Source: Brevundimonas bullata (lineage in GTDB: Bacteria; Pseudomonadota; Alphaproteobacteria; Caulobacterales; Caulobacteraceae). Taken from it: DNA of 64,000 bases. Made by a program: the position numbers and the translations under genes. The DNA lies in NCBI RefSeq assembly GCF_014207965.1, contig NZ_JACHLM010000001.1:620001-684000 (forward strand). Direction: 5' to 3'. Positions 1-11,390 of the stretch are shown one piece after another; position 1 is the stretch's first letter, and each line of letters begins with the position of its first letter. A model generated the notes under the pieces. That model saw only the letters and a program-made list of their open reading frames with translations, was not told the DNA's origin and made no database searches.

Positions 1-678
1 GATGCGCGACAGGTCCGACGGATCGGACTTGGACATCTTGGCCGAACCGTCGCGCAGGCTCATCACCCGCGTGCCCGGTCCCTGGATCAGCGGCTCCGGT
101 TGGGGGAAGAAGCCGGGCGCGCCGAAGTCGTTGTTGAACTTGGCGGCGATGTCGCGGGTCAGTTCCAGATGCTGCTTCTGGTCCTCGCCGACCGGCACCT
201 CGGTCGCCTTGTAGAGCAGGATGTCCGCCGCCTGCAGCACCGGATAGGTGTAGAGGCCGACGCTGGAGCGCTCCTTGTGCTTGCCCGACTTTTCCTTGAA
301 CTGGGTCATCCGGTCCAGCCAGCCGAGGCGGGCGACGCAGTTGAAGATCCAGGCCAGCTCGGCATGGGCGGGCACCGCCGACTGCGGGAAAATGGTCGCC
401 TTGGCCGGGTCCAGGCCCGCCGCCAGATAGGCCGCCGCGATCTCGCGCGTCTGGGCCGTCAGCTTCTCGGGGTCCTGCCAGACGGTGATGGCGTGCATGT
501 CGGCGACGAAGACGAACAGGGGCGCGCCCGTGTCCTGAAGTTCTGTGAAGCGCTTCAAGGCGCCCAGATAGTTGCCCAGGTGCAGGGCGCCGGAGGCCTG
601 GATGCCGGACAGGATGCGGCGCGGGCCGGCATAGGCGGGCGCAGCCGGAGCGACGGGGGCCGGGGTCTGGTCAGTCAT
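1..678 (-). CDS. trpS: Tryptophan--tRNA ligase (5' part, cut by window start)
   Basis: Class I aminoacyl-tRNA synthetase that charges tRNA-Trp in the cytoplasm. The gene starts at an ATG (complement of 676-678) and stays open to base 1, giving the first 226 residues. The class I nucleotide-binding motif appears as HLGN at residues 33-36, after the typical [13 protein letters not shown] context. The second signature, KMSKS, is at residues 214-218. Family members are usually about 330-350 residues, so roughly the last third lies outside the window. It is the last visible member of a minus-strand block after mutS, glnD and murJ. 158 bp separate it from murJ, so it may have its own promoter. Confidence 0.96.
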   Translation of the reverse strand, partial: MTDQTPAPVAPAAPAYAGPRRILSGIQASGALHLGNYLGALKRFTELQDTGAPLFVFVADMHAITVWQDPEKLTAQTREIAAAYLAAGLDPAKATIFPQSAVPAHAELAWIFNCVARLGWLDRMTQFKEKSGKHKERSSVGLYTYPVLQAADILLYKATEVPVGEDQKQHLELTRDIAAKFNNDFGAPGFFPQPEPLIQGPGTRVMSLRDGSAKMSKSDPSDLSRI

Positions 679-836
679 GGGATTTTCTCGGGAAGCGTAA
701 AGGCTGGAATTCGGCGCACGCGCAGGCGTGCGGCGGCAGGCGGTGAACAGTCAGCCGCGCCATCGCCGGGCGACGAAAGGGTGTCCCGAATAAGCCATGC
801 CCTCGCGCTTATCGCCTCGGGGCGCGAAGGGCAAGC

Positions 837-2543
837 TTACCGCCCCTTGCGGATCAGCCCCTTGATCTCGGCCACGGTGATCGCCCGCGTGGCGAAGGCC
901 AGGACGACATAGGTCAGCCCCCCCGCCGCCACGACGGCCAGCAGGGTCAGCTCCTTGGCGCCGTGATCCGAGCCTAGCGCGGCCAGCAGGGCCTCTATCG
1001 GGGCCTGAAGCATAGGGCGGGCCCAGGAGGCGAGGCCGACCACCAGACCCAGGCCGATGCTGGCCAGAAGGATGCGCGCCAGCCGCGAGGCCGCCGCCGG
1101 GCTGGGCCGATAATGGCCGCGCCGCCACAGGGTCGCGCCGAGCAAGAGGGCGTTGGTCCAGGCCGCCGCACTGACCGCCGCCGCGATTCCGGCTATGCCC
1201 ATGCCCAGGTTGAACAGGGCGATGGCGAGCGCCGCGTTGACCGCCACCGAGACCAGGGCGAAGACCATGGGGCGACGCGTGTCGCCGCGCGCAAAGAAGG
1301 CCGGGGCCAGGATGCGGATCAGGACGAAGGCCGGCACGCCCCAGCCGAACTGGAACAGGGCCTGGGCGGTGTTGACGGCGTCGATCTGAAGAAACGCGCC
1401 GCGGGTGAACAGGGCGTCGATCAGGAAATAGGGCATGGCCAGCAGGGCCGCCGCCGCCGGCAGGGTCAGGGCCATGGACAGGGCTAGGGCCTCGTCCATC
1501 GAGGCCTGCTGCTGGCTGTGGTCCTTTGACGCCACCGCCGCCGACAGCTTGGGCAGCAGGGCGATGCCGATGGCCACCCCGACCAGGCCGAGCGGCAGCT
1601 GATACAGCCGGTCCGCCGTGGCCAGCCAGGTCCGCCCGCCGGCGACGAAGCTGGACAGGTTGCCAGAGATGAAGACGTTGATCTGGGTCGCGCTATTGCC
1701 GATGGCGGCGGGCACGGCGGTGATGATGATGGCCTTCACCGCCGGGGTCAGCCTGGGCAGGGTCAGGCGGATATTGGCGCCCGCCTTCCTCGCCGCCCAC
1801 CAGCACAGACCCGCCTGGGCCACGCCGGCGACCAGCACAGCCCACGAGGCGGCGTAGGCAGCCTCGATCTGATCCCCCTTCACCGGCCAGACGGCGGCCA
1901 GCATGATCAGGTTCAGCAGGATGGGATAGGCGCCCGAGACGATGAAACGCCCGCGCGCGTTCAGCACGCCGCTCAGCAAGGCCGCGACGGCCATGCAGGG
2001 CAGGTAGGGCATGGTTATCTGGGTCAGGATCACCGCCAGCTTGAAGCGCGCCGGATCGTCGAGGAAGCCGATGTTGATGACGGTCATCAGCCACGGCATG
2101 GTCAGCTGGGCAAGGATGGTCAGAACCACGGTGACGGCGGCCACGGCGGCCAGGGCGTCGGTGGCCACCTGGTCGGCCACGGCCTGCCCTTCCGTCTTCA
2201 ACGTCTTGGCGTAGGCGGGCACGAAGGCGGCGGCGAAGGCCCCTTCGGCGAAGATGCGGCGGAACAGGTTGGGGAAGTTCAGGGCCGTGTTGTAGGCGTC
2301 CGCCGCCGGCCCCGCCGAGGCGCCCAGCGCCGCCGAGATCACCACGTCGCGCGCAAAGCCCGCCAGACGGCTGAGCAGGGTCATGGCGCTGAAGATGGCC
2401 GAGGAGCGCATGACGCCGCCCGTTTTGGGCGCGTCGCCGTCCAGCGTCGTCGAGGCGGCGGGCGGCTGAACAATCGGCTCCACCGTGGCGTTGGCGGCCG
2501 AAACCGGGGCTGCCGGTTCGATGGGGTCGGTCTTGTCGTTCAC
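837..2543 (-). CDS. murJ: Lipid II flippase MurJ
   Basis: Polytopic inner-membrane protein of the MOP superfamily that flips lipid II to the periplasm for peptidoglycan synthesis. The product is 568 residues and almost entirely hydrophobic helices. The family signature FPNLFRRIFAEGAF is at residues 90-103, preceded by the typical SRLAGFARD segment near 58-66. The longest frame starts at a GTG (2541-2543). This gives about 44 Ala/Pro-rich residues before the first conserved segment, whereas typical MurJ proteins begin almost directly with it. An internal ATG at 2409-2411 (Met45) is therefore a credible alternative start. The gene lies 31 bp downstream of glnD on the same strand. Confidence 0.94.
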   Translation of the reverse strand: MNDKTDPIEPAAPVSAANATVEPIVQPPAASTTLDGDAPKTGGVMRSSAIFSAMTLLSRLAGFARDVVISAALGASAGPAADAYNTALNFPNLFRRIFAEGAFAAAFVPAYAKTLKTEGQAVADQVATDALAAVAAVTVVLTILAQLTMPWLMTVINIGFLDDPARFKLAVILTQITMPYLPCMAVAALLSGVLNARGRFIVSGAYPILLNLIMLAAVWPVKGDQIEAAYAASWAVLVAGVAQAGLCWWAARKAGANIRLTLPRLTPAVKAIIITAVPAAIGNSATQINVFISGNLSSFVAGGRTWLATADRLYQLPLGLVGVAIGIALLPKLSAAVASKDHSQQQASMDEALALSMALTLPAAAALLAMPYFLIDALFTRGAFLQIDAVNTAQALFQFGWGVPAFVLIRILAPAFFARGDTRRPMVFALVSVAVNAALAIALFNLGMGIAGIAAAVSAAAWTNALLLGATLWRRGHYRPSPAAASRLARILLASIGLGLVVGLASWARPMLQAPIEALLAALGSDHGAKELTLLAVVAAGGLTYVVLAFATRAITVAEIKGLIRKGR

Positions 2544-2574
2544 AGCTGGTCTCTATGCTCGCCCGACCATCGCC

Positions 2575-5277
2575 TTAGCGCGCCCGCGATCCGCTGGATA
2601 CGGGCTTGCGTCCGATCTCGCCTTCCAGATCGGAGACGTCGCGCACGCTGGCCCGCACCGGCGTGATGCGCCGGCCCGCCGGGCCTTGCGGCGCCCGGTC
2701 CAGAACCTCCAGAAGCCCGGCCTTCAGCTCTTCCAGACGCGCTGCGTCGCTCGGCTTCGTCCCGTCGGCGTCGGTGATGTAGAAGCCGTCCACCGCCCGC
2801 TCGCCGAAGCTGGCGATGTGGGCCGAGCGGGTCGAATAGCCGTGGGCCGAGATGGTCCGCGCCAGATCGGCCAGAAGGCCGGGCCGGTCGGCGCCCGAGA
2901 CCTCGACCACCACGGCGCTGGTCCCGGCCTCGACGTCGATGCGCACCACCGGGCGGACCTCGAACACCGCCCGGCGCGCGCTAACCCGAGGCGTCTCGAC
3001 CGCCGAGGCGCGCGCCCCCTTCTGCGCCGCCCGCTCCAGCGCCTTGACCAAGATGGCCAGCCGGCGCGGCTCGCGCTGGCCATAGGCCTCGCCCGCCCCG
3101 TCCTGAATCTCGAACACGTCCAGCGCCGTGCCGTCCGCAGCGGTGGCCAGGCGCGCCCCGACCACGTCGGCCCCCGCCTTGGCTAAAGTCGCAGCCAGGT
3201 CGGCGAACAGGCCCGGCCGGTCCAGCGCCGCCACGGCCACCCGCGCGGTGGATTCCAGCGGCCCTTCGGCAGGCAGAGCCTCGACCGCCGCCCCTTCGCG
3301 CCGCGCCCGCTCGACCAGGGCCGGGTGATCCACCAGCGGGTCCTCGCGCGTCACCGCGTCGCCCCGGAACAGGGCCTCGGTCGCCTCGAACAGGGCGCGC
3401 ATCAGCTGGCCCTTCCAGCCGTTCCAAACCCCCGGCCCCACGGCGCGAATGTCGGCCACGGTCAGGACCATCAGCATGCGCAGACGTTCCGGGTCGCCCA
3501 CGGCTTCCGCAAAGGCCCGCACGGTCGAGGGGTCGGAGACGTCGCGCTTTTGCGCATAGTCGCTCATCAACAGGTGATGGCGCACCAGCCAGACCACCAG
3601 CTCGATCCGGCGCGGATCGACGCCCAGCCGCTCGCAGGCCCGGCGCGCGGCGATGGCCCCGTCCTCCAGCTGCCCCCGGTCGCCGCCCTTGCCCACGTCG
3701 TGCAGCAGCATGGCCAGCATCAGCACCTCGATGTCGGCGATGCGGGGGATGATGGCGGTCGAGGCCGGGTGTTCGGTCTCCAGTTTGCCGCGGGCGATGT
3801 CGTTGATGACGCCCACGGCCTGCAGGGTGTGCTCGTCCACCGTATAGGCATGATACATGTTGAACTGGGTCTGGCCGACGATCCGCCCCCATTCGGGCAG
3901 GAACCGGCCCAGGAGACCGGTCTCGTTCATGATCGACAGGACGCGATAGGGCCGCTGCCCATGGGCCAGCACCGTCAGGAAGGCCTCGGCTGCGCGTGGG
4001 TCGCGTCGCAACGCCGGCGTCACCAGCGACAGGGCGCGGATCACCGCGGCGAAAGCGTCCGGGTGCAGGTCCAGATCCAGCCGGTCGGCCTCGACGAACA
4101 GCAGCAGCAGCCGCACCGGATCATGGGCGAAGACCGAGCCGCCGCTCACCGTCAGACGCCCGCCCTCGACGGCCAGTCCGTCGAACGCCAACTTTGCGCG
4201 TCTGCGGGGGATCAGGCGCGACAGGCCGCGCGCCAGGCCTTGCGCCTTCTTCTGCTGGCGCGCCTCCAGCTGGGCCGAGACGGCGCGGGTCAGGGCGCCG
4301 ACCTCGCGCGCCACCTGGAAATAGCGGCGCATGAAGCGCTCGACCGCCAGTTCGTCGCCGCGCCCGCGCCAGCCCATGCGCCGGGCGATCTCGGGCTGGT
4401 AGTCGAAGGTCAGCTTCTCCTCGGCCCGGCCCGCCGCCAGATGCAGATGGATGCGTACGCTCCACAAGAAGCCGATGGCCTCACGGAAGCTGCGCAGCTC
4501 GCGCGCGCTCAACAGGCCCTCCAGCGCCGCCTGTCCGCGCTCGCTGTCCGGCGCCAGCGAGCGGGCGATCCAGAACAGGGTGTTCAGGTCTCGAAGCCCG
4601 CCCTTGGCGTCCTTGATATTGGGCTCGACGCGGTAGCGCACCGCGCCGGTCTTCTGCAGCCGAACGTCGCGCTCCTCCATCTTGGCGGCGATGAAGGGCC
4701 GGGGATCGGCCCGAGCGACCTCGGCGCGGAACCGCCGCAGCAGGTTGGCGCCGAGGGCTGCGTCGCCAGCCAGGACCCGCGCCTCCAGCAGGGTGGTGCG
4801 CACCGTCATGTCGCTGCGGGCCAGGTCCAGGGTCTCGCCAACTGAGCGCGAGGCCGAGCCGACTTTCAGACCCAGATCCCACAGGACGTAGTGGACGAAC
4901 TCGATCACCGCCTCGGCGCGGGCGCTGGCGCTCTGGCCCGGCCGCAGGAACAACAGGTCGAGATCGGAAAAGGGCGCCAGAACGCCGCGCCCGTACCCAC
5001 CGACGGCCAGCAGCGACAGGCGGTCCTGCGGCGCCGGATACAGGGTCTCGGTCGCCACCCGCCACAGGCTGGTCAGCATCGCGTCGGCGGCGGCGGCGTA
5101 GAGACGCGCCGCCTCGGCCCCGTCGATGCCGCCCTCCAGTCGCCGGGCCACGCGAGCGCGCTCGATGGCGAAGCTTTCGCGCAGAACCTCGGTGACGGCG
5201 GCGCGCGCATCGGGCGCCGCGGCGGCTTCGACGAGACGCGGGTCAAGAGGGGAAGAAGAGGTCACGTCGACCGTCAT
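2575..5277 (-). CDS. glnD: Bifunctional PII uridylyltransferase / uridylyl-removing enzyme
   Basis: Cytoplasmic nitrogen sensor that uridylylates and de-uridylylates PII signal proteins in response to glutamine. The product is 900 residues, normal for GlnD. The nucleotidyltransferase motif is intact: GGYGRG at 93-98 and SDLDLLF at 104-110, carrying the metal-binding Asp pair. An HD hydrolase domain follows, with the metal-binding His526-Asp527 in LLHDVGKGG. Two C-terminal ACT domains (about 690-770 and 800-880) form the glutamine sensor. The start is an ATG at 5275-5277. It lies between mutS and murJ on the same strand, with a palindromic hairpin separating it from mutS. Confidence 0.97.
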   Translation of the reverse strand: MTVDVTSSSPLDPRLVEAAAAPDARAAVTEVLRESFAIERARVARRLEGGIDGAEAARLYAAAADAMLTSLWRVATETLYPAPQDRLSLLAVGGYGRGVLAPFSDLDLLFLRPGQSASARAEAVIEFVHYVLWDLGLKVGSASRSVGETLDLARSDMTVRTTLLEARVLAGDAALGANLLRRFRAEVARADPRPFIAAKMEERDVRLQKTGAVRYRVEPNIKDAKGGLRDLNTLFWIARSLAPDSERGQAALEGLLSARELRSFREAIGFLWSVRIHLHLAAGRAEEKLTFDYQPEIARRMGWRGRGDELAVERFMRRYFQVAREVGALTRAVSAQLEARQQKKAQGLARGLSRLIPRRRAKLAFDGLAVEGGRLTVSGGSVFAHDPVRLLLLFVEADRLDLDLHPDAFAAVIRALSLVTPALRRDPRAAEAFLTVLAHGQRPYRVLSIMNETGLLGRFLPEWGRIVGQTQFNMYHAYTVDEHTLQAVGVINDIARGKLETEHPASTAIIPRIADIEVLMLAMLLHDVGKGGDRGQLEDGAIAARRACERLGVDPRRIELVVWLVRHHLLMSDYAQKRDVSDPSTVRAFAEAVGDPERLRMLMVLTVADIRAVGPGVWNGWKGQLMRALFEATEALFRGDAVTREDPLVDHPALVERARREGAAVEALPAEGPLESTARVAVAALDRPGLFADLAATLAKAGADVVGARLATAADGTALDVFEIQDGAGEAYGQREPRRLAILVKALERAAQKGARASAVETPRVSARRAVFEVRPVVRIDVEAGTSAVVVEVSGADRPGLLADLARTISAHGYSTRSAHIASFGERAVDGFYITDADGTKPSDAARLEELKAGLLEVLDRAPQGPAGRRITPVRASVRDVSDLEGEIGRKPVSSGSRAR

Positions 5278-5294
5278 ACCACGCCCCTCCCTTT

Positions 5295-5326
5295 CCGCTC
5301 ATCCCGGCGTCCGCCGGGATGAGCGG
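5295..5326. repeat. Short palindromic hairpin, CCGCTCATCCCGG type
   Basis: A 13-base arm CCGCTCATCCCGG (5295-5307) is exactly reverse-complemented at 5314-5326. Allowing a two-base loop, the pairing extends to 15 bp. It sits in the 53 bp between the 3' end of mutS and the start of glnD. The same arms recur at 41649-41680. No T-run follows on the minus strand, so it is not a clear intrinsic terminator. Confidence 0.8.
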
Positions 5327-5330
5327 ATTT

Positions 5331-8039
<2,709 letters not shown>

Positions 8040-8132
8040 TGTCCGTCAGGGTGACGGATCGGGGCGCCCGCCTCAAGCGGGATCGGCGGCGATTATGCAC
8101 AGGCGGGCGCGCAAGACCGCCGCGCCTGTGGA

Positions 8133-9053
8133 TCAGGCGGCGTTGCTGACGTGCAGGCGCAGACGCGAGGCGACGGCGGCGGGGGCTTCGTCCAGGGCCA
8201 GGGCGTCCCAGTCGATGTCGGGCTTGGCCGCGTGCGAGGCGGCGACGATGGCGCGCAGTTCGGCGGCCGAGGCCACGCTGGCGATCACCGAGGCCACGCC
8301 GGGCAGGTTCAGGGCATAGGCCAGGGCCGCCTGCATAGGATCGACCCGGGCCTCGGCCAGACGCCGGCGCGTGCGCGACAGGGCCATGCCGTGGGCCGCT
8401 AGTTCGGGCGGCAGGCTCTCGCGGTTGGCGAACAGCAGACCCTGGGCGAAGACCGAGGCCAGATGCACCTCGACGCCTTGCGCGGCCAGGGTGTCGATGA
8501 CGCCGCTGCGCGCGGCGCGTTGGTCCAGAATATTGCAGGCGACCTGCACCACGTCGGGCTGGAAGCGGCGGGCGATCAGGGCCGGACCGTCCTCGACGGT
8601 GGCGACGAAGCCGATCTTGCGGAAGATCCCCCGCTCCTTCAGCGCCTGCAACCGGCCCCACAGGGCGCGGCCCTCGGCTCCGGCCAGATCGGCGGCGTTC
8701 TGCACCAGGACGGCGTCGCCGCGCGGCAGGCCCATGCGTTCCAGCGAGCGGCGGGCGCGGGCCTCGACCCGGTCCAGACCGTCGGCCAGAGGCACGGTGC
8801 GCACGGTGACGCGGAAAGGCGAAGGGAAGGGCCAGGCCTGACCCAGCAGACGCTCGACGTCGCCCTCGGGCCGGGTCGCGACCAGACCGACGCCCGCGTC
8901 GCCCGCCGTCTGCAGCAGATGGCGCATGGCGTCCTCCCGCTGGCCGGGGGGCAGCGGGCGCGACCGTTCGGGCTCAGTCACCACAGCGATGGCGAGCCGG
9001 TCGGCCGGAGAGGGCGGAAGGGCGAATCTCACGACGCCGATATTCAGCGCCAA
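8133..9053 (-). CDS. Aldo/keto reductase-fold protein with degenerate active site
   Basis: The 306-residue product aligns by pattern with aldo/keto reductases: a GDAGVGLVAT..EGDVERLLGQAW segment, a DAVLVQN segment, then IGFVAT and late barrel strands ending in helices rich in PxQAALAYAL and VASVIASVAS. The catalytic tetrad of the family (Asp, Tyr, Lys, His) does not appear to be conserved. The Asp position reads Ala59, the Tyr region reads Pro62-Glu63, the Lys position reads Arg85, and the His position reads Gln118. I infer a pseudoenzyme, or an enzyme with altered chemistry; its function is unknown. The start is a TTG at 9051-9053 with no clear Shine-Dalgarno. It lies 49 bp after the maiA-like gene and 93 bp before mutS. 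Confidence 0.7.
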   Translation of the reverse strand: MALNIGVVRFALPPSPADRLAIAVVTEPERSRPLPPGQREDAMRHLLQTAGDAGVGLVATRPEGDVERLLGQAWPFPSPFRVTVRTVPLADGLDRVEARARRSLERMGLPRGDAVLVQNAADLAGAEGRALWGRLQALKERGIFRKIGFVATVEDGPALIARRFQPDVVQVACNILDQRAARSGVIDTLAAQGVEVHLASVFAQGLLFANRESLPPELAAHGMALSRTRRRLAEARVDPMQAALAYALNLPGVASVIASVASAAELRAIVAASHAAKPDIDWDALALDEAPAAVASRLRLHVSNAA

Positions 9054-9102
9054 AGCTTAAGGGAGATTGACCGAAATCAATGCCGTTGGTGAACGAAGAG
9101 GC

Positions 9103-9735
9103 TTAATCCGCGTCCGGCTGATTGTCCGGGTGCGCGGCAATGAAGGCCGGATGGGCTTCCGCCCGCATCTCGATCTCCAGCAGACGCGGAAAAGGCGTCA
9201 AATCCACGTTGAAACGCCGCGCCGAATAAATCTGCGGAATCAGGTAGCAGTCCGCGAAGGTCGGGGCGCCGCCGAAGCACCACCCTTCGCCGTGACGCAC
9301 CACCAGAGCCTCCAGCGCCGCAAAGCCATCCGTGATCCAGCGCCCGGCCCAGGCGTCCACCCCCGCCTGATCGGCGCCGAGATCGCGCACCGCCTTCAGC
9401 ACCCGCAGATTGTTCAGGGGATGGATGTCGCAGCCGATCAGGGCGGCCATGGCGCGCACCACGGCGCGGTCAGCGGCGTTGGCCGGCAGCAGGGCCGGGG
9501 CCGGATGGGCCTCTTCCAGCCATTCCAGAATGGCCGGACTCTGGGTCATCACCAGGCCGTCGCCGGTCTCCAGCGCCGGGACCAAGCCCTGCGGGTTCAG
9601 CGCCAGATAGGCGTCGGACTTCTGCGCCCCCGTCCGAAGATCGACCGGCGCCGTCTGATAGTCCAGCCCCTTGAGGTTGAGCGCAATGCGGATGCGATAG
9701 CTGGTGCCCGAGCGCCAGTAGCCGTGCAGGATCAT
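9103..9735 (-). CDS. maiA: Maleylacetoacetate isomerase / zeta-class glutathione S-transferase
   Basis: Glutathione-dependent cis-trans isomerase of aromatic amino acid or homogentisate breakdown, cytoplasmic. The product is 210 residues. It begins ILHGYWRSGTSYRIRIALNLKG, where the S-G-T-S cluster occupies the place of the zeta-class SSC/SSxS glutathione-activating motif. The C-terminal helical domain has DCYLIPQIYSARRF. The start ATG (9733-9735) overlaps the TGA of the upstream hydrolase gene as ATGA, so the two are probably translationally coupled. A longer in-frame extension to 10002 lies wholly inside the neighbouring gene and is rejected. The pairing with a fumarylacetoacetate hydrolase-family protein supports a role in tyrosine or gentisate catabolism. 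Confidence 0.9.
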   Translation of the reverse strand: MILHGYWRSGTSYRIRIALNLKGLDYQTAPVDLRTGAQKSDAYLALNPQGLVPALETGDGLVMTQSPAILEWLEEAHPAPALLPANAADRAVVRAMAALIGCDIHPLNNLRVLKAVRDLGADQAGVDAWAGRWITDGFAALEALVVRHGEGWCFGGAPTFADCYLIPQIYSARRFNVDLTPFPRLLEIEMRAEAHPAFIAAHPDNQPDAD

Positions 9736-10388
9736 GCTTTTACCGTAAAACTGAGCGGGGCCAGGCCGTCGATGCGCGCCTCGACACGGTCCCCGGCGAC
9801 CAGAGGTCCGACGCCCTCGGGCGTGCCGGTGAAGATCAGGTCGCCGGGTTGCAGGATCCACAGCGCGTTTGCCTGGGCCAGAATTCCCGCCGGGTCCCAG
9901 ATCATGTCCGACAGCCGCCCCGACTGGCGTGTCTCGCCATTGACCGTCAGCGTGATCGCCGCGTCCGCATCGGGCAGGTCGCCCAGCGTCAGGGCGCCGC
10001 ACGGCGCCGACTGGTCAAAGGCCTTGCCCGCCTCCCACGGCCGTCCCTTGGCCTTGGCTTCCGCTTGCAGATCGCGCCGCGTCAGATCGACGCCGACCGC
10101 CCAGCCGGCGATGGCGCCGCCCTCGCCCATGGCGACGACCAGTTCCACCTCGTGATGCAGGTTGGCCGTCGCCGGCGGATAGACCGGATCGGCCCCGTCC
10201 ACGACCAGGGCGTCGGCCGGCTTGGCGAAGAAGAAGGGCGCGGGCTTGGCCGGATCGGCGCCCATCTCACGGGCATGGGCGGCGTAGTTCTGGCCGACGC
10301 ACAGGACGCGGCGCACCGGGAAACGACGCGCGTCGCCGACGATGGGCAGGGACGGCGTGGGCGCGGGTGGGAACAGCCATTGGGTCAT
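9732..10388 (-). CDS. Fumarylacetoacetate hydrolase family protein
   Basis: Hydrolase of the FAH superfamily, which cleaves C-C bonds in acylpyruvates or fumarylpyruvate using a divalent metal. The product is 218 residues and a single FAH catalytic domain. The family core is visible: LCVGQNYAAHAREMG, FFFAKPADALV, the acidic HHEVELVVAMG metal-binding region, and the C-terminal GDLIFTGTPEGVGPL. This short form resembles fumarylpyruvate hydrolases or acylpyruvases more than the long eukaryotic fumarylacetoacetase. The exact substrate cannot be read from sequence. It is the first gene of the pair with maiA (ATGA overlap) and is divergent from the YqjD-like gene. Confidence 0.9.
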   Translation of the reverse strand: MTQWLFPPAPTPSLPIVGDARRFPVRRVLCVGQNYAAHAREMGADPAKPAPFFFAKPADALVVDGADPVYPPATANLHHEVELVVAMGEGGAIAGWAVGVDLTRRDLQAEAKAKGRPWEAGKAFDQSAPCGALTLGDLPDADAAITLTVNGETRQSGRLSDMIWDPAGILAQANALWILQPGDLIFTGTPEGVGPLVAGDRVEARIDGLAPLSFTVKA

Positions 10389-10546
10389 GGCGTTCCTTGT
10401 ATGACGACCTCTCCAGCGACGCCAGAAGGCGGTCGCGCTACGGCCTTGGTCTGCGGCTTTGCAGGAACCTTGATCGTCGGTGTGGCGTTCGAGGCGGGGG
10501 TTCTCTATTTAATCGTCAAGCTTACAAATCCAGCGGAGCGCGCATC

Positions 10547-10891
10547 ATGGCCACTACCAAGGCTCGGGAAGACATCAAGAACGACCTGAAGACCCTCAAG
10601 GAGGATCTGAAGGTCGGCGCGCGCGAGGAAACGCAGCGCCTCAAGGAAAAGGCCGCCGAGGCCGAAGCTCGTCTGCGCGAGCAGGGCGAGGAGCTGCGGG
10701 AAAAAGCGCGCGGCTATTACGACGACGCCCGCGTGCGCGGTCGCGAGTACTATGACGACGCCGCCGAGCGCTTCGAAGAAGCCCAGCGCTATGTCGTCGA
10801 ACGCGTCCAGGAACGCCCGGTGCAGTCCACCGCCATCGCCCTCGGCGTCGGCGTCGTGCTGGGCCTGCTGCTCGCCGGTCGTCGCCGCTGA
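10547..10891 (+). CDS. DUF883 / ElaB-YqjD-like membrane-anchored protein
   Basis: The product is 114 residues. The first 90 are strongly charged and probably helical, with repeated Lys/Glu heptads and RGYYDDARVRGREYYDD. A single C-terminal transmembrane helix (about 92-110) ends in GRRR. This is the layout of the YqjD/ElaB family, whose E. coli members are inner-membrane-anchored and bind stationary-phase ribosomes; the same role here is inference. The start ATG follows a GGAG about 10 nt upstream. The stop overlaps the next start as TGATG, so it is coupled to the YqjE-like gene. Confidence 0.85.
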   Translation: MATTKAREDIKNDLKTLKEDLKVGAREETQRLKEKAAEAEARLREQGEELREKARGYYDDARVRGREYYDDAAERFEEAQRYVVERVQERPVQSTAIALGVGVVLGLLLAGRRR

Positions 10892-11283
10892 TGCTGGGGC
10901 GGGGGCTGATCAATCGCGCGGTCGCGACCTTAGTCGCGGCCGGGGCGGGCTTCGTGGCCATGGTCGCCCTCGGGGCCACGGTCTATTATCTGCTGGCGCT
11001 GGCCGTTCCGCCCCTGGCGGCGGCGGCCATAACTGCGGCCATCTTTGCGGCAGTCGCTCTGATCGTCGCCCTCCTCTTCGTACGCCGCGCCCACGGCGAG
11101 GAGGAGGAAGAGGAATATGAGCCCGAAGGCTTGGGCATGCGGGCCTTCCACCTGTTCCAGCAACGTCCCATTCTCGGCGCGGCGGCGGCTCTGGCCGGGG
11201 GCTTCATCTTCCTGCGCAACCCGGCCCTGGCCACCATGGTCGCGGCCGCCTTTACTGAAAAGAGCCGTCCGCGCCGTCGATAA
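10891..11283 (+). CDS. YqjE-like / holin-superfamily membrane protein
   Basis: The 130-residue product has two adjacent hydrophobic helices (about 10-35 and 40-63), an acidic stretch EEEEEEYE near 70-77, and a third weak hydrophobic region near 95-112. This fits the putative holin-X / YqjE family commonly encoded just after YqjD-like proteins. The start overlaps the upstream stop by one base (TGATG). No lysis cassette surrounds it, so a phage holin role is unlikely; an envelope role alongside the YqjD-like partner is more plausible. Function is unproven. Confidence 0.75.
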   Translation: MLGRGLINRAVATLVAAGAGFVAMVALGATVYYLLALAVPPLAAAAITAAIFAAVALIVALLFVRRAHGEEEEEEYEPEGLGMRAFHLFQQRPILGAAAALAGGFIFLRNPALATMVAAAFTEKSRPRRR

Positions 11284-11390
11284 AAAGAACGGAACGGCCA
11301 AGCCTTCGGGGCGTTGTTAAGTCAGGCGGAACGATCGACGGGAGGGGTCGATGGTTTTGCTCCTTTCAACAACGCTTCGGAGGGTCGTCC

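Noticed and set aside
10401-10589. A 62-codon plus-strand frame with a transmembrane-like segment
   Set aside because: It overlaps the well-supported start of the YqjD-like gene by 43 bp, lacks a clear Shine-Dalgarno and falls in the fumarylacetoacetate hydrolase divergent promoter region. It could be revisited with expression data.
10891-11283. Phage holin interpretation of the YqjE-like gene
   Set aside because: No endolysin, integrase or other phage genes are nearby, and coupling to a YqjD-like gene fits the housekeeping family better.
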